Part shown: positions 7,384 to 15,710 of the stretch, piece by piece
How positions within the stretch are numbered: the first letter of the stretch is position 1
How the letters are laid out: each line of letters opens with the position of its first letter
From: Prochlorococcus sp. AG-402-G06
GTDB lineage: Bacteria > Cyanobacteriota > Cyanobacteriia > PCC-6307 > Cyanobiaceae
Direction: 5' to 3'
Length of the DNA: 38,479 nt
NCBI GenBank assembly: GCA_003277985.1
Contig: QCHR01000013.1
Coordinates: 1-38,479, forward strand
Program-made: the position numbers and the translations under genes
Notes under the pieces: model-generated
Database searches by the model: none
What the model was told of the DNA's origin: nothing
What the model saw: the letters and a program-made list of their open reading frames with translations, nothing else

Positions 7384-8943
7384 ATGGCCTATCGTAATTT
7401 GGCCAAGAAATCTCGTAGTGGGCCTACAGCTCCTATGAAGAGATTTGATGACCTAGAGACCAAGAACTTAAATTCTGGAGTTATTAAAACCATTAAGTCT
7501 TTCTCCGATGAAATAAAAACTATAAGCTCTTTATCTACTGATCATCCATTAACTAATTCTCAAGAAAATCAGAAGTTAAATCAATACGAAAATAAGGTGA
7601 AAGGTCGGTTTGATAATATTGTCCCTCTTTTAAAAAGAGTCTCTAGTCTTCAAAATGATTTAAATTTTGTAGAAAGAGCTCAAACTTTATGTCACGCAGA
7701 ATTAGGTTACAAATTGCCACTGCACATACTTGAAAAGGCTTGGGTTGGAAGTGTTGACATAAGTGCCTTGTTTGCATGGTGTGTTTTTCAATCACACCAA
7801 TTGACGAGTAATGAATTTTTTGATTCAGATCCACTACAGGGATCTGGAGACAGTCAAGATGCTAAATCTTTTCAGTCTTTCCTAAACAAATGTGGATTTC
7901 ATCTTTTAGACATAACTCCTTGTGCCGACGGTCGATTAGCTCATGCTATTTCTTATGCATTACGTATACCTTTTAGTTCTGTAAGGAGGCGTTCTCATGC
8001 AGGCGCACTATTTGATATTGAAAAAACAGTTAACCGTTGGGTTAAAACTGAACATAGTAGATATAGAGAGTCAATTCCTAATCCTGCAACTGAGCCAACA
8101 AGATATTTAAAATCAGTAATCTATCATTTTAGTTCTGTTGACCCTACACACCAAGGATGTGCTGCTCATGGTAGTAATGATGAGTTAGCAGCATCAGAGG
8201 GCTTACAGCGATTATTAGATTTTAGGGAAGCAGTCGAAAATAGTTTTTGCTGTGGTGCATCAGTTGATTTACTTTTAATTGGTATTGATACAGATACAGA
8301 TGCGATAAGAGTTCATACGCCTTCGAAAACTAATGAAGTTGATTTGAAATCATGGGTTTGTGCAAATGAAATATACAAAGAAACTCAATTTCTAAATTCT
8401 GAAGAGGCTCTTCAAAAAATTCAAAAAAATGTCAAGAGTGTTTGTCCTGGAGAAACAGATCCGAATATGGTCAAATTTATTACAAAGCTTATTTCAAATA
8501 ATATATCTCAAATTGACTATGTGAAAAATTTTCATTCCGGAAGCTACCAAGATGCAGGTCATGCTGAAAGGTTTATTGGGGTAGGTATTGGTTTTAAAGA
8601 AGTTCATTTAAGGAATCTTACCTATTTTGCTCATTTGGAGACTGTTGAACAAGGAGCTCCTGATCTCGATGTCGGAGTGAAAATTTTTACAGGTCTCAAT
8701 ATCTCTAGAAGTTTACCAATTCCTATTGTCATCCGCTTTGATTACTCAGGTAGCGTCCCTCATGCAAGAAATAGAGCATTATCTGATTGTCATAGAATTA
8801 ACGAGGCTATTAAGTCTCGTTATCGAGATTTAATAGATAATGGTTCACTTCACACATTTCTTACTATTCGAGATCGAGATAAAAAGACTCCTGCAGAAGT
8901 TGTAGGCTCTTCCCTTGATCCAGTCACTCAGGAGGCTCACTAA
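7384..8943 (+). CDS. csoSCA: CsoSCA (CsoS3), carboxysomal carbonic anhydrase
   Basis: 519 residues, ATG start 7 bp after csoS2. It converts bicarbonate to CO2 inside the carboxysome and belongs to the divergent beta-type (formerly epsilon) carbonic anhydrases. The zinc ligands of the Halothiobacillus enzyme (Cys, His, Cys) are matched by C180, H248 and C259, with the correct 11-residue His-Cys spacing. The Asp-Arg dyad is D182/R184 in CADGR. GCAAHGSND surrounds the last Cys. The poorly conserved N-terminal ~70 residues are the region that tethers CsoSCA to RuBisCO in studied systems. Its 3' end carries the ribosome binding site for csoS4A. Confidence 0.96.
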   Translation: MAYRNLAKKSRSGPTAPMKRFDDLETKNLNSGVIKTIKSFSDEIKTISSLSTDHPLTNSQENQKLNQYENKVKGRFDNIVPLLKRVSSLQNDLNFVERAQTLCHAELGYKLPLHILEKAWVGSVDISALFAWCVFQSHQLTSNEFFDSDPLQGSGDSQDAKSFQSFLNKCGFHLLDITPCADGRLAHAISYALRIPFSSVRRRSHAGALFDIEKTVNRWVKTEHSRYRESIPNPATEPTRYLKSVIYHFSSVDPTHQGCAAHGSNDELAASEGLQRLLDFREAVENSFCCGASVDLLLIGIDTDTDAIRVHTPSKTNEVDLKSWVCANEIYKETQFLNSEEALQKIQKNVKSVCPGETDPNMVKFITKLISNNISQIDYVKNFHSGSYQDAGHAERFIGVGIGFKEVHLRNLTYFAHLETVEQGAPDLDVGVKIFTGLNISRSLPIPIVIRFDYSGSVPHARNRALSDCHRINEAIKSRYRDLIDNGSLHTFLTIRDRDKKTPAEVVGSSLDPVTQEAH

Positions 8944-8944
8944 A

Positions 8945-9220
8945 ATGCTTATTTGTAAAGTTCTCAAACCACTTGTCTCAACCAATCGTATTCCAGGCTT
9001 TGAACATAAGCATTTGCAGGTTGTGTTGGACGGCAGCTCAAAAAAAGTAGCTGTTGATGCTGTTGGATGTAAACCAGATGATTGGGTTATCTGTGTAGGA
9101 AGTTCTGCCGCTCGAGAAGCTGCTGGAAGTAAATCTTATCCAAGTGATTTAACAATTGTTGGAATTATTGATCATTGGGACCCAGAGACACAACAACAGA
9201 TTTCAGGAGGAGCAAAATAA
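8945..9220 (+). CDS. csoS4A: CsoS4A, pentameric carboxysome vertex protein
   Basis: 91 residues, a BMC-P/EutN-CcmL family protein whose pentamers cap the icosahedral vertices. Seen: LICKVLKPLVSTNRI, VAVDAVGCKPDDWVICVGSS and DLTIVGIIDHWD. I chose the ATG at 8945 rather than an in-frame ATG 30 bp earlier. It is preceded by AGGAGG (8930-8935) at 9-nt spacing, lies 1 bp after the csoSCA stop, and gives the normal family length. Its own stop overlaps the csoS4B start (TAATG). Confidence 0.96.
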   Translation: MLICKVLKPLVSTNRIPGFEHKHLQVVLDGSSKKVAVDAVGCKPDDWVICVGSSAAREAAGSKSYPSDLTIVGIIDHWDPETQQQISGGAK

Positions 9221-9471
9221 TGGAGATCATGCAAGTTATGGGACGCTTAGTTTGTACACAGAGAGTCGAAGGGTTAGGACATATGCATTTAAGGATATTG
9301 TGTAATAACAAAGGTAAAAGACTCGTGGCTGTTGATCCTGTCGGAGCGAGAGAAGGTAATTGGGTTTTTACCGCAACAGGAACTGCAGCGAGGTGGGGAT
9401 GCCCAGACCCTAATGTTCAAACCGATTTGACTATTGGTGGGATTATTGATCATTGGTCACCTGATGATTAG
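9220..9471 (+). CDS. csoS4B: CsoS4B, second pentameric carboxysome vertex protein
   Basis: 83 residues, paralogue of CsoS4A. Seen: VMGRLVCTQRVEGLGHMHLR, VAVDPVGAREGNWVFTATGTAA and DLTIGGIIDHWS. The ATG at 9220 shares one base with the csoS4A stop (TAATG) and has AGGAGG at 9205-9210, 9 nt upstream, which indicates translational coupling. An in-frame ATG at 9175 inside csoS4A would add 15 unrelated residues and is rejected. Vertex proteins are needed in small numbers, consistent with the position late in the operon. Confidence 0.96.
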   Translation: MEIMQVMGRLVCTQRVEGLGHMHLRILCNNKGKRLVAVDPVGAREGNWVFTATGTAARWGCPDPNVQTDLTIGGIIDHWSPDD

Positions 9472-9518
9472 TTTGACCATTTATTCAAAAAAGCTCAATC
9501 CTATAAAATTATAAATTC

Positions 9519-10070
9519 ATGCCTACATCACAAAATCGTCAATCAAAAAGTAGTGATAAGGGTATTAAACCTCAAGATCAAGTGGTTGACATTACTCCTT
9601 TGAATTCAACTGCTCAATTAAAAACTTCCCCTAAAGTAAAGTCTGAGCTAAATAAAAATTCTTCTAATAATGATTTAAAAATTTCTACTTCTAAAAATTT
9701 ATCCAATAGTTCTGTGGGTGGTGGATCATCTAAACCTCCAATTGGAAAAGATAAAGCTTTTCAAGCTAAGTCAAATTTTGGAATAGCTTTAGGAATGATT
9801 GAAACTCGCGGTCTTGTACCAGCAATAGAGGCAGCAGATGCAATGACTAAGGCTGCTGAAGTTAATTTGATTGTTAAAGAACTCGTTGGGGGAGGATATG
9901 TAACAGTAATGGTTCGTGGTGAGACTGGTGCTGTAAATGCTTCAGTGAGAGCAGGTGCTGATGCATGTGAGCGTGTTGGGGATGGATTAGTTGCTGCGCA
10001 TATAATTGCTCGTCCTCATGCTGAGGTTGAGCCAGCATTGAGAGGGAGTGGAGCAAAAAGGAGAAGTTAA
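9519..10070 (+). CDS. csoS1E: CsoS1E-like BMC shell protein with long N-terminal extension
   Basis: 183 residues, ATG start. Residues 1-85 are Ser/Lys/Asn-rich, low complexity and probably disordered. Residues 86-~175 are a BMC domain almost identical to CsoS1, differing at about seven positions in the core, for example VNLIVKELVGGG where CsoS1 has VRLIGREFVGGG. The C-terminus is basic (GAKRRS). A BMC protein with this extension has been described as CsoS1E in low-light Prochlorococcus and some marine Synechococcus. Its synonymous codons differ widely from csoS1, so the copies are old rather than recently converted. It lies 47 bp after csoS4B, probably in the same operon. Confidence 0.93.
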   Translation: MPTSQNRQSKSSDKGIKPQDQVVDITPLNSTAQLKTSPKVKSELNKNSSNNDLKISTSKNLSNSSVGGGSSKPPIGKDKAFQAKSNFGIALGMIETRGLVPAIEAADAMTKAAEVNLIVKELVGGGYVTVMVRGETGAVNASVRAGADACERVGDGLVAAHIIARPHAEVEPALRGSGAKRRS

Positions 10071-10145
10071 GTAGTTTTTCATTTATGAACTATTCTTTGA
10101 ATTAATTCATGATGTAGTAGTTTTTATAAAAGATAAGTTGTTTTT

Positions 10146-10409
10146 ATGGAAGGGTGGAGGCAAAAAAAAAGACCATCATGTCTAGAAAAAAGGTTCGAAT
10201 TTCAATCTTATGAAAAAAATAGAGATTTTCTTGATGCGCTAGGTGACTTTTGCGAGAGGGTCAATCGCTTCCCTGATATAAGTTTTGGGAAGACTTATGC
10301 AAATATAACTGTCAGACCTATGGAAAATAGTGGGGAAGAGGAAATATCAAAAGATGATCATGATTTCGCAAGTAAAATTGATCTTCTAAATAAACAACAA
10401 GAACATTAA
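10146..10409 (+). CDS. acRAF: acRAF, pterin carbinolamine dehydratase-like RuBisCO assembly factor
   Basis: 87 residues, ATG start. The fold family is pterin-4a-carbinolamine dehydratase (PCD), but the alpha-carboxysome-associated members act as a RuBisCO assembly chaperone (acRAF) and lack dehydratase function. Seen: KKRPSCLEKRFEFQSYEKNR, FLDALGDFCERVNRFPDISF, YANITVRP and the late ISKDDHDFASKID. The position at the end of the cso operon, 75 bp after csoS1E, supports the assembly role. Its TAA stop overlaps that of the opposing gene (TTAA, 10406-10409). Confidence 0.88.
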   Translation: MEGWRQKKRPSCLEKRFEFQSYEKNRDFLDALGDFCERVNRFPDISFGKTYANITVRPMENSGEEEISKDDHDFASKIDLLNKQQEH

Positions 10410-10636
10410 TCTTCCTCTTTTGGTTGTTCTAGATCTCTTTTGATTAATGCCATTAGATAGGAAGGGGTTTTGTATCTTCCTGGCAAACACCGATTAAGAG
10501 TCTCTAAGTGGCTCCAGCAAACAGTCCTTTGAATCTGATCAGAGGTACGTCCTTGTTGCAAAAGCCTCCTTAATGCTTTGCAGTAAAGAGGGTATCCTGC
10601 TTCTAGTTCGCCAATAGTCAACTTGGCAGTGGACAT
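10406..10636 (-). CDS. Small conserved picocyanobacterial protein (DUF3136-like)
   Basis: 76 residues, ATG start. It has no predicted membrane segment or signal peptide. Seen: an N-terminal helix-rich LTIGELEAGYPLYCKALRRL, then QGRTSDQIQRTVCWSHLETL and a C-terminal LPGRYKTPSYLMALIKRDLE. From memory it resembles a small cyanobacterial family catalogued as DUF3136, but this is not verified and no function is known. It meets acRAF tail to tail with a 4-bp overlap, so it is not in the cso operon. Its neighbour upstream on the same strand is ridA, with a hairpin between them. Confidence 0.8.
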   Translation of the reverse strand: MSTAKLTIGELEAGYPLYCKALRRLLQQGRTSDQIQRTVCWSHLETLNRCLPGRYKTPSYLMALIKRDLEQPKEED

Positions 10637-10676
10637 TGTTTATTTCTAATCAATTATTAATTTAGACAATAATGGG

Positions 10677-10694
10677 GCCACTTAGCAAAGTGGC
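10677..10694 (-). other. Hairpin between ridA and the DUF3136-like gene
   Basis: GCCACTT (10677-10683) pairs perfectly with AAGTGGC (10688-10694) around a 4-nt loop. It is GC-rich for this genome. Read leftward it follows ridA but lacks a U-run, so it is either a weak terminator or an mRNA-stabilising structure. Confidence 0.4.
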
Positions 10695-10728
10695 AAGCTT
10701 CTATTTAGTCACAATGTTGTTTTTACTT

Positions 10729-11130
10729 CTAGTTCCCTAACCAAGCAACGCAATCTATTTCAATTTTTCCTCCTTTAGGAAGATTTGATACTTCAACGCA
10801 TGCTCTTGCGGGGCTTACTGTTTTAGAGAAGGTTTCTGCATAAATTGAATTTACTTTTACGAAATCATTTAAATCAGTTAAATAAATGGTTGTTCTTATA
10901 ATGTTTGAACTTTTCCCTCCAGCAGTTTCGACTACGGCTATTAAATTTTTTAGAACTTGTTTAGTTTCTTCTTCTATATTTCCATATCCGACCATTTCAC
11001 CAGATGAAGGGTCTAAAGCAATTTGTCCTGAGCAATACAACCAATTTTCTACTAAAATTGCTTGGTTATAGGGGCCAACTGGTTTAGGCGCAAGTTTTGT
11101 TTCGATTGGCTCAATCGCTGAACTTTTCAT
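10729..11130 (-). CDS. ridA: RidA family reactive enamine/imine deaminase
   Basis: 133 residues, ATG start. RidA hydrolyses reactive 2-aminoacrylate-type enamines released by PLP enzymes. Seen: KPVGPYNQAILVENWLYCSG, the central GGKSSNIIRTTIYLTDLNDF, and the C-terminal ARACVEVSNLPKGGKIEIDC. In the last stretch the Arg and the EID acidic residue match the substrate-binding positions of the family. The length is typical. It lies downstream of gloB on the same strand with a 44-bp gap, possibly co-transcribed. Confidence 0.93.
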   Translation of the reverse strand: MKSSAIEPIETKLAPKPVGPYNQAILVENWLYCSGQIALDPSSGEMVGYGNIEEETKQVLKNLIAVVETAGGKSSNIIRTTIYLTDLNDFVKVNSIYAETFSKTVSPARACVEVSNLPKGGKIEIDCVAWLGN

Positions 11131-11174
11131 GAGTTAATAAGCTTGATTTAAAAGATTTGATATATAAAATAAAT

Positions 11175-11930
11175 TTAACATTTCCAACAATCTTTGTGTC
11201 TTCTAAGCGCTGTAAAATCTTCAACATTTTTTGCTTTTAAGAATAGATTTGTTTTTCTTTCTTCTGATAGTGTCGTTGGAAGACTAGGCATTCCGTTCTG
11301 AAGTTTATTCTGAACAATCTGTAATCTTTCTGTAATATAAATATTATTAGGTTCTAATGATAAAGCCCATTTTAAGTTGTTTTCTGTATATTCATGAGCT
11401 GAATATACTCTAGTGTTTTCTGGGAGGGTATTAAGTCTATTTAAGCTTTCAAACATTTGAATAGGAGTACCTTCTAGAAGTCGACCACATCCACCTCCAA
11501 AAAGTGTGTCTCCAGGGAATAATATATTATCTTTTGCATTTGCTTTTGATATGTAAAAAGCTATATGATTGTTAGTGTGACCATGCACTTCAATAACTTT
11601 AATCTCGCTATCCATTAAATAAAAAATATCATTATCATCAACCGAAAATGTTTGAAAAGGGATTCTTTTAAGTTCTTTTTTTGATGCAACTACTTTTGCA
11701 TTCGGCCATCTTTTAATTAACTTTTGTGTCCCACCAATATGGTCATCATGATGATGTGTCTGAAGGATAGCTTTTAATGAGAGATCTTTATCTAAAAGCC
11801 ATTTTTCTACTGGGCTAGATATGGAGGGGTCTATTACCACTGCATTGCAATTGTGGACCCATACCCATACGATATTGTCCTGTAAGACAGTAATTGGGTA
11901 AATAATGAATTCGCTTTTTTTCTCTAACAT
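11175..11930 (-). CDS. gloB: Hydroxyacylglutathione hydrolase (glyoxalase II)
   Basis: 251 residues, ATG start. A metallo-beta-lactamase-fold hydrolase that releases D-lactate and glutathione from S-lactoylglutathione in methylglyoxal detoxification. The binuclear metal site is visible: THHHDDHIGG near residues 57-66, HGHTNNHIAFY, LFPGDTLFGGGCGR with the bridging Asp, and VYSAHEYTENNLKWAL. The glyoxalase II C-terminal domain follows and ends RRHKDCWKC. The gene is divergent from hisG over 50 bp. Two other glutathione-related genes (a GST and glutathione reductase) lie farther along the window. Confidence 0.94.
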   Translation of the reverse strand: MLEKKSEFIIYPITVLQDNIVWVWVHNCNAVVIDPSISSPVEKWLLDKDLSLKAILQTHHHDDHIGGTQKLIKRWPNAKVVASKKELKRIPFQTFSVDDNDIFYLMDSEIKVIEVHGHTNNHIAFYISKANAKDNILFPGDTLFGGGCGRLLEGTPIQMFESLNRLNTLPENTRVYSAHEYTENNLKWALSLEPNNIYITERLQIVQNKLQNGMPSLPTTLSEERKTNLFLKAKNVEDFTALRRHKDCWKC

Positions 11931-11980
11931 TGTTTATTTAGGTAATGGAATAGTTAGAGTCCAATCCAATTGTTTTTGAC

Positions 11981-12643
11981 ATGTTTACAGTTGCATTAGC
12001 TAAAGGGGCTTTATTGAAAGAATCAGTATCAATGTTTTCTGACGTTGGAATTGACTTCTCTGCTGTTTTAGAAGATAGCAATCGACAGTTAATGGTTCCG
12101 TCAGTTTGTGGCAGGGCTAAAGCTCTTTTGGTACGGAACAGTGATGTTCCTGTTTACGTATCTTATGGTCAGGCGCAATTAGGAATAGTGGGTTTTGATG
12201 TATTGCAAGAGCAGAAATTACAAGTATCGAATTTAGTAAACCTTGGATTTGGAGAGTGTCATATGTCAGTTGCAGTTAAGTCCAGCAGTGGTTATTTGAG
12301 TGCTTCTGACTTGCCTCCAAACTGCCGAGTAGCAAGCAAATTTACTAACTGCGCAAAGAATTTTTTTGATCAAATTGATTTGCCTGTTGAATTGGTTCAT
12401 TTGAGTGGATCTGTTGAGCTTGGTCCCATCACAGGTATGGCTGAAGCAATCGTTGATTTAGTCGCAACTGGTCGTACTCTTAGAGATAATGGTCTTGTTG
12501 AAATTGAAGAACTTTTTAAATCAAGTGCTCGGCTTGTTGGACATCCATTATCTCTAAGACTTGATAAAGGAAACCTACAAGAAATTATTGATTCAATTCA
12601 AATCCAATCTCAGTCCAACCTCTTTTCTGATGGCAAAAAATGA
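11981..12643 (+). CDS. hisG: ATP phosphoribosyltransferase, short form
   Basis: 220 residues, ATG start. It catalyses the first step of histidine synthesis, joining ATP and PRPP. It is the short form without the C-terminal regulatory domain, so the HisZ subunit is expected elsewhere. Seen: [32 protein letters not shown], and the PRPP-binding region [20 protein letters not shown]. The stop overlaps the start of the ABC exporter by 14 bp. hisIE, a later step of the same pathway, lies ~15 kb away in the window. Confidence 0.95.
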   Translation: MFTVALAKGALLKESVSMFSDVGIDFSAVLEDSNRQLMVPSVCGRAKALLVRNSDVPVYVSYGQAQLGIVGFDVLQEQKLQVSNLVNLGFGECHMSVAVKSSSGYLSASDLPPNCRVASKFTNCAKNFFDQIDLPVELVHLSGSVELGPITGMAEAIVDLVATGRTLRDNGLVEIEELFKSSARLVGHPLSLRLDKGNLQEIIDSIQIQSQSNLFSDGKK

Positions 12644-14426
12644 TTTTCGAAGAGTTAAGAAACTTGGAAAGTATTTAAAAAAAGAAAAAAAACGTTTAAT
12701 TCTCATACTTTTAATATTAATACCTGTTGCATTAGCGGGAGCTATTCAACCTCTTCTTGTAGGGCAAGCTATTTCTGTTTTAAGAGGAGAAGATACGATA
12801 CTTTTTTTTGATAATTTGTCTAATAAATTATCAATTAATTTAATAATATTAATATTATTTATAACAGTACTACTTAGGCTGGGATTGCAAGGATTTCAGT
12901 CATACAATATTCAATCTGTTGGTCAAAGGCTTACGGCAAGAATTAGGAATGATTTGTTTGCGCATTCCATTTCATTATCTTTACGTTTTCATGACAAAAT
13001 GCCAGTTGGTAAATTACTTACAAGATTGACTAGTGATGTTGATGCATTATCAGAGGTTTTTGGTAGTGGAGCTGTAGGTGTCTTGGCTGACTTTGTAAGT
13101 CTTATTGTTATATCAATAACTATGATTTTAATTGAATGGAGGTTAGGTATTCTCCTCTTGATTGTCCAAATACCTGTTACTTTATTTATATTATGGCTAC
13201 AAAAACGTTATCGAAAACAAAATTATAAAGTTAGAGAAGAACTTTCCCAATTAAATGCAAATTTCCAGGAAAACCTTCAAGGCCTAGAAGTTGTTCAAAT
13301 GTTTAGAAGGCAATCAATAAATGGCCAAAACTTTTTTAAAACTGGAACTAATTATAAAAATGCTGTAAACGGAACAATCTTTTACGACAGTAGTATCTCT
13401 GCGTTTATTGAATGGGTCTCTTTAGCTGCCGTTGCTTTAGTTATATCTTTAGGAGGTTACATGGTTACAGCTGGTGCTATGGGATTAGGAACTCTCACCA
13501 CGTTTATTCTTTATTCACAAAGGCTATTTGAACCTTTAAGGCAGTTGGCAGAAAGATTTACTCAAATACAGGGAGGACTAACAGCAGTTGAAAGAATAAG
13601 TGAATTGCTTGAGAAGAAAATTGAGATTTATGATCAAGTTAAGCACCAAGCTGTAAATAAAGAATCAACTAATTCAATTAAAACTGTTTCTGGGGAAGTT
13701 GTATTTGAAAATGTAAGTTTTTCTTACAGAGATGATGAGCCAATAATAAGTAATTTAAGTTTCAAAATTAAACCAGGCGAACATGTTGCTCTTGTTGGAC
13801 CAACTGGTTCAGGAAAGACTACTTTAATTAGATTATTATGTAGACTTTATGAACCTCAAAATGGAAAGATATACATTGATGGTCAAAATATTAAAAATAT
13901 ACCTATTAATTCATTGAGGAAACAACTTGGAGTTGTCCTTCAAGATACTTTCCTTTTTAGTGGAAATGTTGCAGAAAATCTTCGTTTAGATTCTTCAATA
14001 GATGATCAACGCTTAAAAGATATATGTAGTGATTTAGGCCTTGATAATTTATTGAGAAAGTTGCCAAATGGATTAGATACTTATATTCGTGAAAGAGGAG
14101 GAAATCTTTCTTCAGGTGAGAGGCAGCTTTTATCTATTGCAAGAGTTGCAATTAGAGATCCCAAAGTATTAATCATGGACGAAGCGACTGCTTTTATGGA
14201 TCCATCAACTGAGGCAACTTTGCAAAGAGACCTTGATAGATTATTAGAGAAAAGGACAGCCCTGGTTATTGCCCATAGATTGGCAACAATAGAAGCCTCT
14301 GATCGAATACTCGTTATGAGAAAAGGGGTTTTAATTGAGCAAGGTACTCATAAAGAGTTAAGGGCTTTAGGCGGACTTTATTCGCAACTTTCTGATTTGC
14401 AAGAAAAAGGACTCACAACCATATAA
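12630..14426 (+). CDS. ABC exporter, fused membrane and ATPase domains (MsbA-like)
   Basis: 598 residues. The N-terminal ~330 residues form the six-helix type I exporter membrane domain and the rest is the nucleotide-binding domain. Walker A is GPTGSGKTT near residue 390, the signature [15 protein letters not shown] starts near 493, and Walker B is [12 protein letters not shown] (the usual SALD is AFMD), followed by the switch His in LVIAHRL. I chose the ATG at 12630 inside the end of hisG; an in-frame ATG at 12561 would add 23 residues of shifted hisG sequence. The start is translationally coupled to hisG by a 14-bp overlap. The substrate is unknown; lipid or peptide export is possible. Confidence 0.92.
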   Translation: MAKNDFRRVKKLGKYLKKEKKRLILILLILIPVALAGAIQPLLVGQAISVLRGEDTILFFDNLSNKLSINLIILILFITVLLRLGLQGFQSYNIQSVGQRLTARIRNDLFAHSISLSLRFHDKMPVGKLLTRLTSDVDALSEVFGSGAVGVLADFVSLIVISITMILIEWRLGILLLIVQIPVTLFILWLQKRYRKQNYKVREELSQLNANFQENLQGLEVVQMFRRQSINGQNFFKTGTNYKNAVNGTIFYDSSISAFIEWVSLAAVALVISLGGYMVTAGAMGLGTLTTFILYSQRLFEPLRQLAERFTQIQGGLTAVERISELLEKKIEIYDQVKHQAVNKESTNSIKTVSGEVVFENVSFSYRDDEPIISNLSFKIKPGEHVALVGPTGSGKTTLIRLLCRLYEPQNGKIYIDGQNIKNIPINSLRKQLGVVLQDTFLFSGNVAENLRLDSSIDDQRLKDICSDLGLDNLLRKLPNGLDTYIRERGGNLSSGERQLLSIARVAIRDPKVLIMDEATAFMDPSTEATLQRDLDRLLEKRTALVIAHRLATIEASDRILVMRKGVLIEQGTHKELRALGGLYSQLSDLQEKGLTTI

Positions 14427-14439
14427 GTAATATTAATTT

Positions 14440-14982
14440 ATGATTAATCTAGGATCAACAAAAATAGGAATGCCAGGGTGGAGAAATGAAAATATTCTTT
14501 CAGATGAAACTTTGAAACGTACTTATGGACAACAAGCTTTTCAATACTTTAATCAAGAAAATTCATCTCTCTTCATTTTTAGTAATTCAAAATCTTTCGA
14601 TTTAATTGAACTTGAGCAACTTCTTCAAGCAGTTGGTTGGGGAAGAAGGCCACTGAGGAGAGTAAAACGTGCATTGGATAACAGTTTGCTTAAGGTTGGT
14701 CTGTGGAAACATGACTCTAAATTTCCAAGGTTGATTGGTTTTGCAAGATGCACAGGGGACGGAATTATTGATGCAACAATATGGGATGTAGCGATTAACC
14801 CGGTTTATCAAGGTTATGGATTAGGTAAGCAACTTATGTCATATATAATGAAAAGTTTAAAAAAGGAAGGTATTAGTAGAGTAACTTTATTTGCTGATTC
14901 TGATGTGATCACTTTTTATAAAAGGCAAGGTTGGACTTTAGAGCCAAAAGGTAATAAATGTGCTTTTTGGTATTCAAATTAA
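14440..14982 (+). CDS. GNAT acetyltransferase, related to plastid/cyanobacterial NSI-SNAT type
   Basis: 180 residues, ATG start 13 bp after the ABC exporter. The acetyl-CoA site is seen in DVAINPVYQGYGLGKQLMSY, with the C-terminal SRVTLFADSDVITFYKRQGW. An upstream LLQAVGWGRRPLRRVKRALD block, together with the C-terminal NKCAFWY, is characteristic of the cyanobacterial proteins related to plant chloroplast GNATs (NSI/GNAT2, serotonin N-acetyltransferase). Those acetylate lysines or arylalkylamines, and which activity applies here is open. It may share a transcript with hisG and the exporter. Confidence 0.9.
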   Translation: MINLGSTKIGMPGWRNENILSDETLKRTYGQQAFQYFNQENSSLFIFSNSKSFDLIELEQLLQAVGWGRRPLRRVKRALDNSLLKVGLWKHDSKFPRLIGFARCTGDGIIDATIWDVAINPVYQGYGLGKQLMSYIMKSLKKEGISRVTLFADSDVITFYKRQGWTLEPKGNKCAFWYSN

Positions 14983-15008
14983 TCGGTTAGATCCGTGTTA
15001 GAGAATTA

Positions 15009-15710
15009 TTAATTATATTCTTTTGCAAGCTTATCTATGTCATAACCTTGTTTCCACTTTTTCCTTAATTTAGCATTCTTAATTGCACGTTTAATTATAT
15101 TTGTATTAGACCACTTTATAGCATCTGTATATATATTTTCTCTGATACTCTTTACTTTAGTCTTTTTGGTGATTCTTTTTATAAACTCGATATCTTCCAT
15201 TATTTTCAAGGAGGAATAACCTCCTGAATTATTATAAAGCTCTTTATGTATTAGTAAGCCTTGGTCGCCATAAGGCCTTTGTAAAAAATGACTTCTTAGT
15301 GCTACTGCTTTTTCTAAAAATCTGAATTCTAGATTATTTTTTTTTATTTTAAAATCAAAGTACCAAGCAAAATTCCTTGATGTTTTATTTTGTATTATTT
15401 TATATAAATTCTTTACCCATCTTGGCCCTAATCTACTATCAGCATGTAAGAACAAAAGCCAATCTCCTTTTGTATTTGAAGCGCCTAAATTTAATTGATA
15501 CCCTCTATTTTTTTCAGGACTTTTAATAACATCTAGTCCTTGTATTTTTGCAATTGAGATAGTTAAATCTCTACTCCCACAATCAACTATAGTTAATTCA
15601 TGATTATATGGCCATGCATGCAAATCAGCTAGTAGAAGAGGGAGGTGATTAGCTTCATTTAAAGTTGGTATAATGATGCTGAGAGTCGGAAGCTTTTGTA
15701 ATCTAACCAT
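15009..15710 (-). CDS. Family 2 glycosyltransferase, TIGR04283 type
   Basis: 233 residues, ATG start. A GT-A fold family 2 glycosyltransferase: LSIIIPTLNEANHLPLLLAD at the N-terminus, VDCGSRDLT, KGDWLLFLHADSRLG with the DxD-like motif, and QRPYGDQGLLIHKELY. This matches the group named rSAM/selenodomain-associated transferase 2, which is also linked to arsenosugar synthesis by annotation. The start lies 52 bp inside the preceding DUF2064 gene in another frame, so the two are coupled. It converges on the GNAT gene, with 26 bp between stops. Confidence 0.9.
   Translation of the reverse strand: MVRLQKLPTLSIIIPTLNEANHLPLLLADLHAWPYNHELTIVDCGSRDLTISIAKIQGLDVIKSPEKNRGYQLNLGASNTKGDWLLFLHADSRLGPRWVKNLYKIIQNKTSRNFAWYFDFKIKKNNLEFRFLEKAVALRSHFLQRPYGDQGLLIHKELYNNSGGYSSLKIMEDIEFIKRITKKTKVKSIRENIYTDAIKWSNTNIIKRAIKNAKLRKKWKQGYDIDKLAKEYN

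Noticed and set aside
8915-8944. Longer N-terminus for csoS4A
   Set aside because: The ATG at 8945 has an AGGAGG at ideal spacing and gives the family's normal length.
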